A stretch of DNA of 64,000 nt from Pisolithus tinctorius (lineage: Eukaryota > Basidiomycota > Agaricomycetes > Boletales > Pisolithaceae), in the NCBI GenBank assembly GCA_024663395.1, contig JANFAH010000072.1, positions 62,001-126,000 on the forward strand. The letters are read 5' to 3'. A model generated the notes under the pieces. It was not told the origin of the DNA. It searched no databases and saw nothing but the letters and a program-made list of their open reading frames with translations. A program made the translations under genes and the position numbers. Each line of letters starts with the position of its first letter. Positions within the stretch are counted from its first letter, which is position 1. Positions 1 through 10,474 of this stretch are shown piece by piece.

Positions 1-61
1 AGGACAGGTTGAGAGGGACGAGTTTCTCGTCGTCAAAGGTGTGAAGGCGCTCGGCGGCCAT
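1..61 (-). CDS. 5' end of an unidentified gene, cut by the window edge
   Basis: Reading from the ATG complement at 59-61 to the edge gives about 20 codons, starting MAAERLHTFDDEKL, with no stop. It faces away from the gene at 327, and the 265 bp between them would hold both promoters. The reading is clean and protein-like, but it is too short to name a family, and the start is a guess from the open frame alone. Confidence 0.4.
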   Translation of the reverse strand, partial: MAAERLHTFDDEKLVPLNLS

Positions 62-326
62 CTGAGCTCGCACTTGTGATGACGCGCGAGTGTGCGCCAA
101 GGGTCGCTGCAATTCTTGGAGTCCAGTCCAGGTATATTGCAGTGTCGGTCGATGTCCCCCACGGAAGACGGCAGGTAACGGTGACAGAGACGAGGAGGAT
201 GGCACCCAGCTCGATATAAAACGGGACTACACCGGGTTACTGCGATCAGGCATCTGTCTTATATGGAAACAGTCGCACGCCACTTCCACCTGAGCCCATC
301 ATCATATTGCGTGTCAAAGGAGCCCC

Positions 327-793
327 ATGACCGACGCCATGCTCGCCGCCGGAATACGCGCACGATACACTCGTATGATCACAGAGGCTACACGGCAAAG
401 GACCCGGGCGTACAGCGACGGACAGCAGCATTCCAAACACGCCGAATGGTACTCGTCTATGCTTCCCGGCATGATTCCTATCGCGCTCCTCGGTTCGGCA
501 GTGTACATGGTATGTGTTTCACCCCTCGCTGTGTCTCAGCTGCGTTGTCTGCCAAATACGCTGGTCTGAGACACCATGTGATAGCGCGTTCTGATAACGG
601 GAACTGATTTTATTTATGCTCCCAGGGTTTACACCTCGCGCAGTGCACTCTGGCACATGAAAAATTCCTCGACCAAGCTGACGCGCGCATACGCAACCTC
701 GAAGAGGATGTGGACAGGCTGCAACGGGAACGCAGCGTATCGTCGCAGCCATCCCCATCTAAAAGTCAGGGCTCTTGGTGGCGTTGGCCATGA
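327..793 (+). CDS. Small single-pass membrane protein with coiled-coil tail, conserved fungal type
   Basis: Two exons (327-509, 626-793) joined in phase across an intron starting GTATGT and ending CAG give 116 residues. The N-terminal 45 residues are basic and polar. One hydrophobic segment follows (about residues 47-67, LPGMIPIALLGSAVYM and on), then a charged heptad-like stretch (FLDQADARIRNLEEDVDRL) and a short Ser/Pro tail ending in Trp-rich residues. This suggests a membrane anchor with a cytosolic or matrix coiled coil. I recognise the pattern as a short uncharacterised protein of mushrooms but know no function. The splice is well supported because exon 2 continues the hydrophobic helix. 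Confidence 0.72.
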
Positions 794-945
794 TGTACTC
801 CCCAACAAGGAAAAGCTAATATTGGCCTACGGAAATATATACACCGGTAAGATACCAAACGACGACCCAAGTGGGTATATCTCAGCAAATCCATCTGTAA
901 GGTGCCAGCGAAGCACGCGCACATGCCACATGGAGCAAGTGCCCG

Positions 946-2490
946 TCAGATGGTACTTGATAGCAATTTTGTCACCAAGGCAGACTTGTACTTGTCATAC
1001 AGTTTCGACGAGCTGAGCACGGCGACGTCAGCATAAATCAGGACCTTCACTACCCCTGTGAACTTACCTAAGAATGCCAGCAACCAAACCCGTGAACGAC
1101 TGTACGATATCCTTGCCGCGGGAGAGTCTGAATACGTCGTACGCTGGAACCGTCGATATCAGCAAACGACATGTACAGCCAACGGACGAGAGCAAAACGC
1201 ACAGACGAAGATGAGGTCCATCACTAGTTTCGTACGGCTTATCCTTAACCAGTACGTTTTTCGCTGTAGTCTTGCCAACTCCTTCTCATCCACCTTGGAG
1301 GCTTTGGGCTGAGATTTAGCGGTCGCACCAGACATGGATTCTTGGTAGGCACGGTTCTCGACTGTAAAGGTGCAGCTGTCGACGTCTTCCCATACATCGC
1401 TTGGCTCGACTTACCTTCCCGCTGTTGCCCCTCGATGATGCTCATCTCAATCCCGTTCTGGACAAGTCCGACCAAGGTACCGAAGAACCAACACCAGTCC
1501 GCAAACCGCGCTGCCCTCAAACCCGTCTTCTGACCAATGAGACCTAACCTTGAGAGTGTATATATGTCATCTGAGAGGCCGTTGACGAGGTCCAGCAGTA
1601 CTGGTGGAGGGGCAGCGAGAAGGGCCTGCAAGAACGGGTGTGAGAGTAGTTGTCCAGTGAACGGTGAAGACGGAGGCTTCTTGGCGGGGGCGTCTGCAAG
1701 GGAATGGGAAAGAAACGACCCGTCGAGGGAGGCATAAGGAACAGTCTTTTGTGCGAGGATGGTGCTCAAGGGCGTGAGCCAGTTGAATAATATGAGCATC
1801 TTCCTGTCCATGCATGTTAGGAAAATGCTTCTCGCTAACGAGTGGTAATCTACCTAGTGAACGAGAAACCCGAGCGAGCAGAGTCTAACCGGCGGACTAT
1901 TGCCTGCTGCCATGCAGACCGGCCACTGCGGAAGAGCAACTTCGTATGGAAGAGGAGGTATACCCGGATAGAATATTGCATCACTTTCTGTGCGCAGCAT
2001 GGCATGCATGAGGAAGTGACGAGTGGGGTGGGGAGCGAAGGCTGCTCACGAATGCTTTATCACGACCATAGCTCGTTGCCAGTATATCCCGCCAGACCTC
2101 ATGAGCGGGGACCTTGCTCTCTGCCGCCTTGACACGCACGTCCTCTTCGTCTAGTTCGTAAGCCACTTCATCCCCGTCGTCCCCAGCAGTGTGATCCTGC
2201 ACGGCGTCTATACAAGCAGCTGGGGTATTCTCTTCCTTTTCGTCATACACGCTGATGCTGACGGAGCCAAAGTGAGCGGAGTGGGGACGAGAATGGGACG
2301 AGGAACCGGGTGTCATAGCTGTGCTTGTGCGTGGTGTACGGGGCGGGTGAGCGGAGAGCGGGTTCATCTGGAATGAGTCGGATACCTCGAAGGAGGATGG
2401 GCGGTAGAACTGGGAGTGCATGGATTCATGCAGGGCATCCGGGGACGAAACGGAGTCCTCGCTGGCGTGGGGGAACATGATGGACGACAT
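946..2490 (-). CDS. PEX11: PEX11-family peroxisomal membrane protein
   Basis: Six exons on the minus strand (2050-2490, 1854-1987, 1415-1803, 1203-1361, 1068-1143, 946-1012) join in phase to 421 residues. Family features appear in order: RDKAFKVMQYSIRVYLLFH opens the PEX11 domain near residue 142, GLIGQKTGLRAARFADWCWFF lies in the middle, and a C-terminal block KLVMDLIFVSYDVFR precedes SKLYDKYK. PEX11 proteins tubulate and divide peroxisomes, with amphipathic helices at the membrane. The N-terminal 140 residues are an acidic Ser/Pro-rich extension lacking in yeast Pex11, as in the long PEX11C type of basidiomycetes. An upstream in-frame ATG at 2535 exists; I prefer 2490 because it starts the better-behaved sequence. 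It is divergent from the dynein light chain gene at 2577. Confidence 0.88.
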
Positions 2491-2576
2491 GACATGAGCG
2501 GAAGAGAGGACCCGCAAGACCAAACACAAAACCAATTATGTAGACTAGCAAACAGGCTACACGCAGCTGATTAGCC
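2491..2576. promoter_or_regulatory. Bidirectional promoter, PEX11-like / Tctex-1
   Basis: Only 86 bp separate the two divergent start codons, so both promoters and 5' leaders must lie in this interval or overlap the flanking exons. I see no clear TATA box. If PEX11 starts at 2535 instead, the gap shrinks to 41 bp. Confidence 0.5.
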
Positions 2577-3125
2577 ATGTCAACGACGTCGCTGGCGTTC
2601 CGCTCTCCAGTCTCCCGTTCCGAAGCTGTGTCGCCCAACCCTGCACGCCCCGCGTTCGATACAGAGCTACTGCGTGCATACATGAAGAAGCTGCTGCAGA
2701 CGACGATCCAGCACGCGGTCTGGACACACGACCGGGATCAGGTCAAGTCATGGATGAAGGATATCAAGGAGCGCATCAAGGATCGAATGCTGGAAATCCA
2801 GCCAACTGGATTGTGAGTGAAGCGTCCCCGGCTGTCCATTCTGTACATGTTAAAAAACCGCTAGCAAGTACATCGTGCTAGTACAGATCAACGAGAATCT
2901 GAATCAAGGGGGTCGGTAAGTACAGATAATCTCGTCGTCGAGGCGACGAGACGATCGCATTTGCAGGGCAGACATGGTGTCGCACTGGGAAGACGGGGAT
3001 GCGTGCATACACGAGCTCTTCTACAACGTCAGTACTCGTGTGTTTTTGCATTCGTCTGCTGAAAGGGCGGGCAGGATTCAATCATTTGCACGTGCATCGC
3101 ACTCGCGGTCCGAAGTTCGTCGTGA
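2577..3125 (+). CDS. Dynein light chain, Tctex-1 (DYNLT) type
   Basis: Four exons (2577-2812, 2865-2915, 2967-3027, 3075-3125) give 132 residues. The last intron is 47 bp. The C-terminal half is the Tctex-1 fold: FKYIVLVQINENLNQGG, then RADMVSHWEDGDACIHELF, then a final strand YNDSIICTCIALAVR. This subunit dimerises and binds the dynein intermediate chain and cargo on cytoplasmic dynein. About 40 N-terminal residues are Ser/Pro-rich and typical of fungal orthologues. Length fits the family (about 110-150). Every splice leaves the correct phase, and the conserved HWED and FYND blocks are each completed only by splicing. Confidence 0.92.
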
Positions 3126-4316
3126 CACGAACGGTATTATTGTATTACAATGCTAGCCATGTACGAACAAGCAACAGAGTAAGTACTATCACGACGGAGA
3201 GATGCGCCCGCGATATCGCAAGTACATACTGATGTCCGAGGAGTCCATCGGTGCGAGAGCGGTGGCGAGTTTTGATGGATGGATGCTCTTCACTTGTCTC
3301 TGTCTGGCAACACCTCAGCGGTTGTAAATTGATTATCCAACAGCAAAACACGGCTGCGGGGCCGGGAAGAGCGAGCGCTGGAATATATTATACGACACAA
3401 GGGGGAAGGGGGGAGGGAAGGAATTGCTGCCGAAATCTCGAGGGGGTGAAGAGGAAGAACTGATATCGCGAGATCTCGTTAAGTTAGCAACTGGGTCACG
3501 GTTGCCTCCGGAATCTGTAGAGGGTGCCACCTCGAGGCCGCGTGCCGGCGAAAGGGGCATCGTCCTCGAGGCCTGTATTGACGACGGGCTGTATACTCGT
3601 ATCTCTGCGATTGGCTGATCGGAATGCGTACGTACAGCTCGTGAGAGAGTCTTCATACGAACGAATGAATGAATCAAAGGGACCAGGACGGGCTATGTTG
3701 TGCCACAGGCGTTTCTGGAATGTCAGCGTAGCGTAACTTATCGTTGAACCCACACCAGTGTGTGCCCACTCACGTTCATCGGATGTTTTTTTCTTTCTTT
3801 TTCACGAGGGCCCCTATCAGCACCCCAAAGTCGAGACCTCACTCGATTGATATTATATTACTAGCTTGGATGGTACGTACAACGACGTTGTGTTTAGAGT
3901 TTGATGCTCCTCGCCCTCCCTGGGGTCCTTGCATTCGACGCGAATGGCAAGTCGACCTGCAAATCCCAGCAGGGACGTGCCCGTCGTCCCGCTCCCCCCT
4001 CCCCGAGGACGATCGCACAGCCTCGCGCCGGCGGCAACGGCCCATTCGTCCGCCAACTGCGCATCCCGCCTGGAGTCGCGTTTGCCTGTTTAAGAGGCCG
4101 ACCCGTTTCGCCCGCGGCCAACCCGCGCCAATGGAGCGGAGTGACCCACGAGAAAACGGTTCTGAGATCGGAGAATGGACGGACATTGCAGGACGAAACT
4201 CCGTCCAATGCCTTCTTCTCCAGAGAAACTAGTCTTATATAAATATATCTTTAACCTTGCAGAGAACACCGCCGCAGCATCGTCGAAGCGCGTGTTCGCG
4301 AGATTATCCGTCGCTT
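3126..4316. other. Intergenic, 1.2 kb, no supportable gene
   Basis: This lies between the Tctex-1 gene and the 3' end of MED10. About 3860-4200 is GC-rich and open in several frames on both strands, but none of the translations looks like a protein family and none has splice-linked partners. An AT-rich TATA-like run (TTATATAAATATAT) sits near 4234. A non-coding RNA or 3' UTR cannot be excluded. Confidence 0.5.
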
Positions 4317-4900
4317 TCACAGATCCGTGGTGTGCTCCGGTCGTGGATCGAGATACTCTGCTGTTTCAGGAAAGTTCTTTGCCAATGCCTCGTTCAACAG
4401 CCTGTGGTATGACTGCCTCGTGTCAAGTCACTGAGGATCCCCGCCATCCAACAACGACAACTCACCTTGACGGCAGCTATCTTGCCATTCATAAACTGAT
4501 TTTCAGTCGCAGCCCGCTCTAACCGCTCCTTAGTCAGCTGCATCGGATTGCGTGCATTATCGATGTCCGCCAGCACCTGCAACGGAACCATCGCACGAAT
4601 GCCCTGCGACATGTCGTCAATCGTCGCCAATTGACGCACGACATCATTGCTGCCAAGTTCTCTTTTCAACAAAAACATGAGACCATGAGAACCGCCTTAC
4701 GCTCTCGCACCAACTTGCTTGGGCTTGTCACGCTCTTTAGTGGAATCGTTGATCACCGTCGTACCCAGATTGTACAGTGCTGTAGCCACCCCAAGCAACT
4801 CAAGCTCTAGATCACCCTGCACACCAGCAGGTGGAGGAGACTGTGACGATCGTGGCGAGTCTGGAGCATGTGGGTTCACGGAATCGGATGGAAACGACAT
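4317..4900 (-). CDS. MED10: Mediator complex subunit 10
   Basis: Three exons (4701-4900, 4466-4649, 4317-4412) join in phase to 159 residues. The Med10 core is clear: LGVATALYNLGTTVIND, then KQVGARANDVVRQLATID, then VPLQVLADIDNARNPMQL, ERAATENQFMNGK and SYHRLLNEAL. MED10 (yeast Nut2) belongs to the Mediator middle module and helps relay activator signals to RNA polymerase II. The chosen start begins a short Pro/Ser-rich leader; an in-frame ATG lies upstream at 4972 but gives an atypical N-terminus. The second intron has two acceptors. Only the one ending GGCAG restores the SYHRLL block. Confidence 0.92.
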
Positions 4901-5486
4901 GTTGGAAGCTGGCAGTGCAGAGTCGAGACAGAACAGTTTCATTATCAAATCTATCATGTAATGCCTATACAAGGAATAGTTCCGACACTAGGGTTAGGGT
5001 TAGGAAAATAAAAGAGCAAAAAAAGAGAGGGGCCTGCCCAGCCAGAGTGGCCATGGCAGGACTGGAAAATATTGAGACGGTGCATGAGCCGAAGCCCATA
5101 CAAACCGCAGGCACCCTCTGAGGACAGGGTCGCCGTGCAATGGAAGGTCCCCACGGCCCACAAACCTATGTCCATGAAGAGGCTTGTGCCATCAAGGTAA
5201 GTATGAAGAAACACTAACCTCCGTCGAGGGCTTATATACACCTGACAGCGACGCACGGACCATGTGGCTACCCTTGCACGGAACTTTCCTTTTTCGACAT
5301 GTCCCACTTACTCTTTTCGGAAGCTTTGCCTAGCACGTCGGTCGTCTTTTGCACGATGGCGGCCCACTAATTAACTACTAGGTGACCTCTCGTCTACGCC
5401 ATTCATTGTCCATAAAACGAGTCCGATGTCACTGCCCTCTGAGATAGTGCCGGGACCACCGCGGTGCGCCGACCAAAGTCAAACGT
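4901..5486. other. Intergenic region upstream of MED10 and the PPR gene
   Basis: This is a divergent promoter region. Possible short exons exist on the plus strand (about 5109-5195, then 5249-5334) and a 117-codon ORF lies on the minus strand (4954-5307). Neither shows family resemblance and I do not call them. It contains the telomere-like tract at 4989-5004. Confidence 0.45.
4989..5004. repeat. Short telomere-like tract (TTAGGG type)
   Basis: The plus strand reads TAGGGTTAGGGTTAGG, about two and a half copies of the fungal telomere unit, about 90 bp upstream of the MED10 start codon. In MED10 orientation this is CCTAACCC. It may be a telobox-like promoter element, a chance match or an old repair scar. 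Confidence 0.85.
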
Positions 5487-5552
5487 GTGAAAATTTGTGT
5501 CGTCAAGAGTTTGCAAAAGACCGGTAGTATACTGCAGCTCGATGCGCAGACC

Positions 5553-7502
5553 ATGCAAAGGTCGGTAGCACGCTTCCGCATCGCACCTGCTCTAGTTTAT
5601 GGCTGCGCCGTCCGCGTCACCGCAAGACGCTTTTCTGCCGCCGTTCCACTCCCAGAGTCATTCTCGGGTATCGTCCGCCGTGACGTGCATGATTCCGGTT
5701 CAACACCTCACAACGTGTTGCGGGAACGAAAATTCAACGCACTCGTAAACAGCCTCTCTCAAGAGACTCCAGACTCTTCCGAAGTTTGGGCTTGCTACGT
5801 CGAATGCACCAACAACTTCGATCACCATGATCTCCCACTCGAAATCCACCAAAAGGTTCTCCGTAATTGCGTTCCCGATCCTTCCGTCCTCCGTCCCACT
5901 GCTGCCAGTGGTATGCGCAGCGGCGCACCTCCGCGAGCGCCTCACGTGTACGAAGCACGACTCAAAACAGTCATTCGGAATATTCGTCTCATGGGCGAGA
6001 CACCCGCCTTGGAGGACTATCACCACATCCTGGCACAGTTTGCAGCAGTGGGACATTATACGGGCTCCATGCAAGTTTACAGCGAGCTAAAACACGTCCA
6101 TAAGCTCCAACCGACCGATCGCACTGTGGCCCTCTGTCTGCGCTCGATAGCACATCGACTGTCGCTGCCAATGTATAAGACACAGCGACAGAGGATCATG
6201 AACGACGCGATGAGCTCGTGTCGGAAGCTGCTAGAAGACTTCAAGTGTCTGGACATACCCATCACATCTGTCGTGCTCGACCTCACCATTCGCATATTGA
6301 AGGACACAGCCGATGAGGGGGTGTTCTCGCAGGTCATGAAGATGGGATACGGCATCGATTTGGACAATTTGGATAGCAACATTGCACCCTCGGATAGTCA
6401 AACCATCTTGCCATTCTCCACTGCTGCGCTCAACACGACCCTCGACATGCTCGGCCGCTTCGGAAACATCTCTAGGCTCGTACAGGCATTCGAGGTCCTC
6501 ACGCAACCTCTCCCTCCCCAAGCAAGCCGTCTTTACTCCATGGAGTTTGACGACGAAGACGATTTTGGAGACGTCAATCCTGCTTCCACCCAGCCTTACC
6601 ACAGTCCACATGCATCACCTAACACAACCACATTTAACATCTTGCTCAGACATGTCGCCCGTGCTGGACATACAACATTTGCCAGACACTATCTCTTACA
6701 GGCGTCACGGCTTGACCGCATTTCGGACAGATCGCTCCGGGCTCAACTGTATTATACGCCAGAAGATGTGGTCCCTGTGCAACTCGCAATCAACCGAGAA
6801 ATGATTCTGTCTGTCCTTGGCTTGGCCAATCGGAGTAGGGATCTGACGTTGATGAGGTTCGCCGGAGTGATCACGCGTCGGGTGTATAAGAGGAAAACAC
6901 AAGATATCCACTATTATACCCACTTAGAAGAATGGCTCCAGCATGAGTCCTCGCCTTCTCGCCCTTCGTCATCGTTAACGCCTTCGTTGGATAGTTCCTC
7001 ATCTGATGCCCATTCTTCCCCCTCTCCCTCCGAAAGTCCCGGTGACAAATCTTCGTCAAACGAATCAACCACTCCCCCAAAACGATTCAAAATGTCCACC
7101 CACCTTGCGGTACTCCGAAAGGATCTGAACGATGTAGCGACCTTCTATGTAGACGAGTACCTTCCCGCATATGCCCGCATGAGCCAGCGTATCAAGGAGC
7201 GCCTCAGCCGGCGGGTCCGGAACGACAAGGACGTCTACCTCTCTACGAGGGGTCAACGAACTAAGGTGTTGGCAGAGAACTGGACAGAGATAGTCAACTA
7301 CAAAACGGACAAGGGCGAGGTGGCAAATTCCCTTGGTACCGTCGGCTCAGGGGGCAGGTCGGGTGCGAAGAGGCGAATGGGCGGTAATGGGTCGAGAGGA
7401 CTTGCAACGATCGCCGCGGTGGGATGCAATGATTTTATACCGCCAGTTCCCCCGCTAGGTTTTTGTGAGTTGGTGAACAGACTATTTGCTAGTGGTTATT
7501 GA
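5553..7502 (+). CDS. Mitochondrial pentatricopeptide-repeat-type protein
   Basis: A single long exon gives 649 residues from the ATG at 5553. An in-frame ATG at 5487 would add 22. I prefer 5553 because it opens a basic leader (MQRSVARFRIAPALVYG) typical of mitochondrial import. The central part (about residues 130-430) is a series of helix pairs with PPR spacing, such as RNIRLMGETPALEDYHHILAQ and TTFNILLRHVARAGHTTFA. A low-complexity Ser/Pro segment follows, then a charged C-terminal region. Fungal PPR proteins bind organellar RNA for translation or maturation. The exact orthologue is not clear. It is one of the few long genes here without introns. Confidence 0.7.
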   Translation: MQRSVARFRIAPALVYGCAVRVTARRFSAAVPLPESFSGIVRRDVHDSGSTPHNVLRERKFNALVNSLSQETPDSSEVWACYVECTNNFDHHDLPLEIHQKVLRNCVPDPSVLRPTAASGMRSGAPPRAPHVYEARLKTVIRNIRLMGETPALEDYHHILAQFAAVGHYTGSMQVYSELKHVHKLQPTDRTVALCLRSIAHRLSLPMYKTQRQRIMNDAMSSCRKLLEDFKCLDIPITSVVLDLTIRILKDTADEGVFSQVMKMGYGIDLDNLDSNIAPSDSQTILPFSTAALNTTLDMLGRFGNISRLVQAFEVLTQPLPPQASRLYSMEFDDEDDFGDVNPASTQPYHSPHASPNTTTFNILLRHVARAGHTTFARHYLLQASRLDRISDRSLRAQLYYTPEDVVPVQLAINREMILSVLGLANRSRDLTLMRFAGVITRRVYKRKTQDIHYYTHLEEWLQHESSPSRPSSSLTPSLDSSSSDAHSSPSPSESPGDKSSSNESTTPPKRFKMSTHLAVLRKDLNDVATFYVDEYLPAYARMSQRIKERLSRRVRNDKDVYLSTRGQRTKVLAENWTEIVNYKTDKGEVANSLGTVGSGGRSGAKRRMGGNGSRGLATIAAVGCNDFIPPVPPLGFCELVNRLFASGY

Positions 7503-7712
7503 CGGCTATTATCTTTCTTTAGTTGACCCTTCATACCGTGAGAGCTGAACTCAGCTGGCACTCAAGAGCAGGCACGAGGGTCGGTAAGCCGTGCCCCGGC
7601 GGCGGGTGGGAAGGTTCGAGTATTTTATGTATCATTAATGGACTGGAATGCGTTGAGTTCCAGACCCTGACATCACGGATGCGAATTTGCAACTGTCGTA
7701 CAACCAGCAAGT

Positions 7713-9571
7713 CTACTGCAATTTTCCCTGGTCGACGGCACGGTCGCTAACTACTTTGTTCATCGCGTCCAACCATACGCCAATATCAGCTTGAGATCCG
7801 TTGGGTGACATCACACCTGGAGATGCGGTGCTTCTGGAAGCACTCACTCCTCCTCCAATGTACTGAGCAAGTGCAAGCACAGGTAGTCGGCGGAGAGCAC
7901 GACCAGAAAGGCCTTGTTCCTTCGAAGTAAATGAGAATTTTACCTTCATGTTACCAGAAGCTGGCGGTGAACTTACCCGACACATATCAGCAAGCTTTAG
8001 CAGCGCTCTGCCTATCCTCTCTTGCTCAGCGCGTAGCGATGCCGTGGGATCGCTCGATGAGTGGCCGTCAGTACACCAGGTATTTTCTTCTACAAAGATC
8101 GCATCCTCCAGTGTCGGGACAATCTACGGTTTTCCATCAGGCCAAGCCCTTACAGGCAGAAAAGGATATAAGGCACTCGAGGCACTCACTACATGCTGCA
8201 GTAACCCCTTGGCGACGAATTCGCACAGGGCACTCCGCAGGATCTCATATATTGCTTGGCGAGGAGGCATGCCCACGTATTGGACGATGTCCGCACGGTC
8301 CACAAAAGCAGAGTCTACATTTTATACGCAATAACCATAAGTAACGAGCTTTCGCATTTTCGCATAATATAGACCTATCGCTTTTGCAAGATTGCTAGTC
8401 GACATCACGAGAACATTCTTCCGACGCTTGAGCTTGTCAAGCTGTGTAAGGAGAGCGTTGACTACCTGGAAAGATGATAACATCCATAATGCAGAGTCGT
8501 GCTGGAGGACGTACTCGTAAACCGTCGGATGGTTCAGTTCCGGCCATCGCTCCCGCCCTGGCTGCCGTCAAGGATTCGACTTCATCTAAATGGAAAAGGG
8601 GGTCATTGGAATGCGTGGAACAAAATGTATCTAGGAAAGATTATAAGTAACCTATGAGAACCACAACGAAGCAGTCTTCGTCGTCGACCATTTCTGCGAT
8701 GTTGTTGAACAGGCGTTGTACGAGCTTTCCCGACTCAGAGAACCATCGCGAGAACAAAGAATGCGAATTAATCTCGAGTAACCGGGCTTGGGTATAACTG
8801 TCATGTCCACGATCCCATCGGATAAGAACATATCAGAGTGAACATCGGCGTACCGATGCGACAGCCGTATCGACAGTTTCTGTGCCAATGCGCGGCAAAG
8901 GGAGGTTTTTCCGGTTCCTGGAGGGCCATGGAGCAGTACGACTCTATTCCAAGAAACCAGATTGACTGGATAGGTCAGGAATGCTGCAAGTCTTCGACCG
9001 GCACCAGTGTGTACTCACAGTCGATATTGGCGTCGCTCAGGACAAAGGTGGCGTGTATATAGTCCAGAAGCTTGAGTTTAATGTTGTCTGGGTAGTACAG
9101 ACTGTCCCAAAGGCCCTCCCACGATTTACACGGGAGCTCACATACGCTGGCGGCATGAACCTGATCGGCACCCTCAGCACCTGTGCCATTGGCATACTCC
9201 TCGACAATGTCAGACTCTGAAGGCTGGTACGTATGAATCTGCAGGGACAGTTCGTCCAGGGGGAGAGAATTGGCGGGACAAGAAGATTCGGCTACTACGA
9301 TGCGTTCGACGGAAGACGCCAGTGCGGAATCGACATCCCAGCCATGCAGAACAGATGGGAGAGAAAGACGCTCGTATGAGGATTGGATGAACTCTCGTAC
9401 AAGGTTCTGGATGATGTCCACTCTTCTTCTTGACTTCGGCGCGAGGCGGACTTCGACTGGTAAAGGGTGAGCATAGCTCCTAGTGTCAGCGAGAGCCACT
9501 TTACCATGCACTGTCCATCGCATCAAAGGCCCATTTGCAGTCGAGTCAGAGGTGGGTATGGTTCCGTCCAT
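7713..9571 (-). CDS. PCH2: Pachytene checkpoint AAA+ ATPase (PCH2/TRIP13)
   Basis: Eight exons (9019-9571, 8854-8965, 8652-8797, 8515-8585, 8375-8465, 8190-8314, 7977-8123, 7713-7919) give 483 residues in frame. The AAA+ core includes [22 protein letters not shown] (Walker A), [36 protein letters not shown] (Walker B), [18 protein letters not shown] and [12 protein letters not shown]. Near the end [13 protein letters not shown] matches TRIP13. PCH2 remodels HORMA-domain proteins such as Mad2 and Hop1 in the spindle and meiotic checkpoints. The open frame extends upstream to 9763, but that part is antisense to the Rdx exon 1 and lacks an ATG, so 9571 is chosen. Confidence 0.95.
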
Positions 9572-9675
9572 TGCAGTATCCAAGCCTGGCAGCGCGAGTA
9601 CTTGAACGCGTCCGACGATATGATCACATGACCGCACGGTAATCTTATCAGCTAGTAGCAACTCCAGTGGCCTCC
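9572..9675. promoter_or_regulatory. Bidirectional promoter, PCH2 / Rdx
   Basis: This 104-bp gap lies between divergent start codons. It holds a CACATG E-box-like hexamer and a TTATCA (GATA complement), both weak signals on their own. Confidence 0.45.
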
Positions 9676-10239
9676 ATGATGGAGTCCAAAGACAAGGGTG
9701 AACAGCGTGAAGATGCTCTCCTCGACCCTGCCACGTTCCTTCCACCAAGTCCACTCCCAGCACCCACTGTCACGATCGAGTTTTGTGACAGAGTACGCTC
9801 GAATTAACGCCAGAAGTAGTGTGCCTACTGACATAACTCATTACAGTGCCGTTGGTACGCTCCTGTTCAAAGCTGGGACGCGGACGTAGGTTGAACTTAT
9901 GGTCAATATAATAATCATATAGGCTGCATCGTGCGACATGGGTATCTACTGAGCTTCTCTTGACCTTCCCGCCCCCGACGCTGAAGGCTGTAACTGTGAT
10001 GCCATTGAGTGCGGACGACACTGCTGGACGCTTCCGCATCTGGCTCAATGTCGAGGGTGGCCCGCCAAAATTGATGTGGGACAGGAAGGTCGAAGGTGGC
10101 TTCCCCGAACTCAAAGTTCTGGTGAGCAGACTCGGTGTTATGTTTGATCCTGCCCTTATCCTGAGACTTTCAGAAACAACGTATCAGGGACTTCATTCAG
10201 CCCGGAATGTCTCTTGGCCATTCAGACAAGAAAGCGTGA
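9676..10239 (+). CDS. Rdx-family (selenoprotein W-like) thioredoxin-fold protein
   Basis: Four exons (9676-9792, 9847-9854, 9923-10121, 10174-10239) give 129 residues. The Rdx fold is recognised by TVTIEFCDRCRWLHRATW, with the CxxC pair, and by WDRKVEGGFPELKVLKQRIRD ending GMSLGHSD. These small redox proteins are thought to act with glutathione or thioredoxin partners. Cysteine stands where animal SelW has selenocysteine, as expected in fungi. The second exon is only 8 nt; without it the CxxC motif and reading frame are lost. Two ATGs occur in tandem at 9676 and 9679. The start lies 104 bp from that of PCH2. Confidence 0.93.
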
Positions 10240-10474
10240 GGGAATAAGGGGATATTATGGCTGACAATGAGAGTGGCCAATGTGTATTTTAGTCATGTAT
10301 CCCGGAAAGGTTGTACTTAAGGCTAGCAAAAGCTATTTTGTTGGGTGCAATCGCACTCCTCCGGCTGCCACATGACACAGTGTGGGTCGGTGGACGTCAT
10401 CAAAACTTATTGAAAAGCTCAGCTCAGACTGGCTTGAGTTTGCTCTTCATTACCACATCTTTTGACAGTCTAGC

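Noticed and set aside
3744..4232. 162-codon plus-strand ORF
   Set aside because: GC-rich stretch open in several frames; translation is low-quality and shows no conserved pattern.
4954..5307. 117-codon minus-strand ORF and short plus-strand exons between MED10 and the PPR gene
   Set aside because: No recognisable domain, and the splice options do not give a convincing start.
9572..9763. Upstream extension of the PCH2 open frame
   Set aside because: It has no ATG (only GTG) and lies antisense to exon 1 of the Rdx gene, which is strongly supported.
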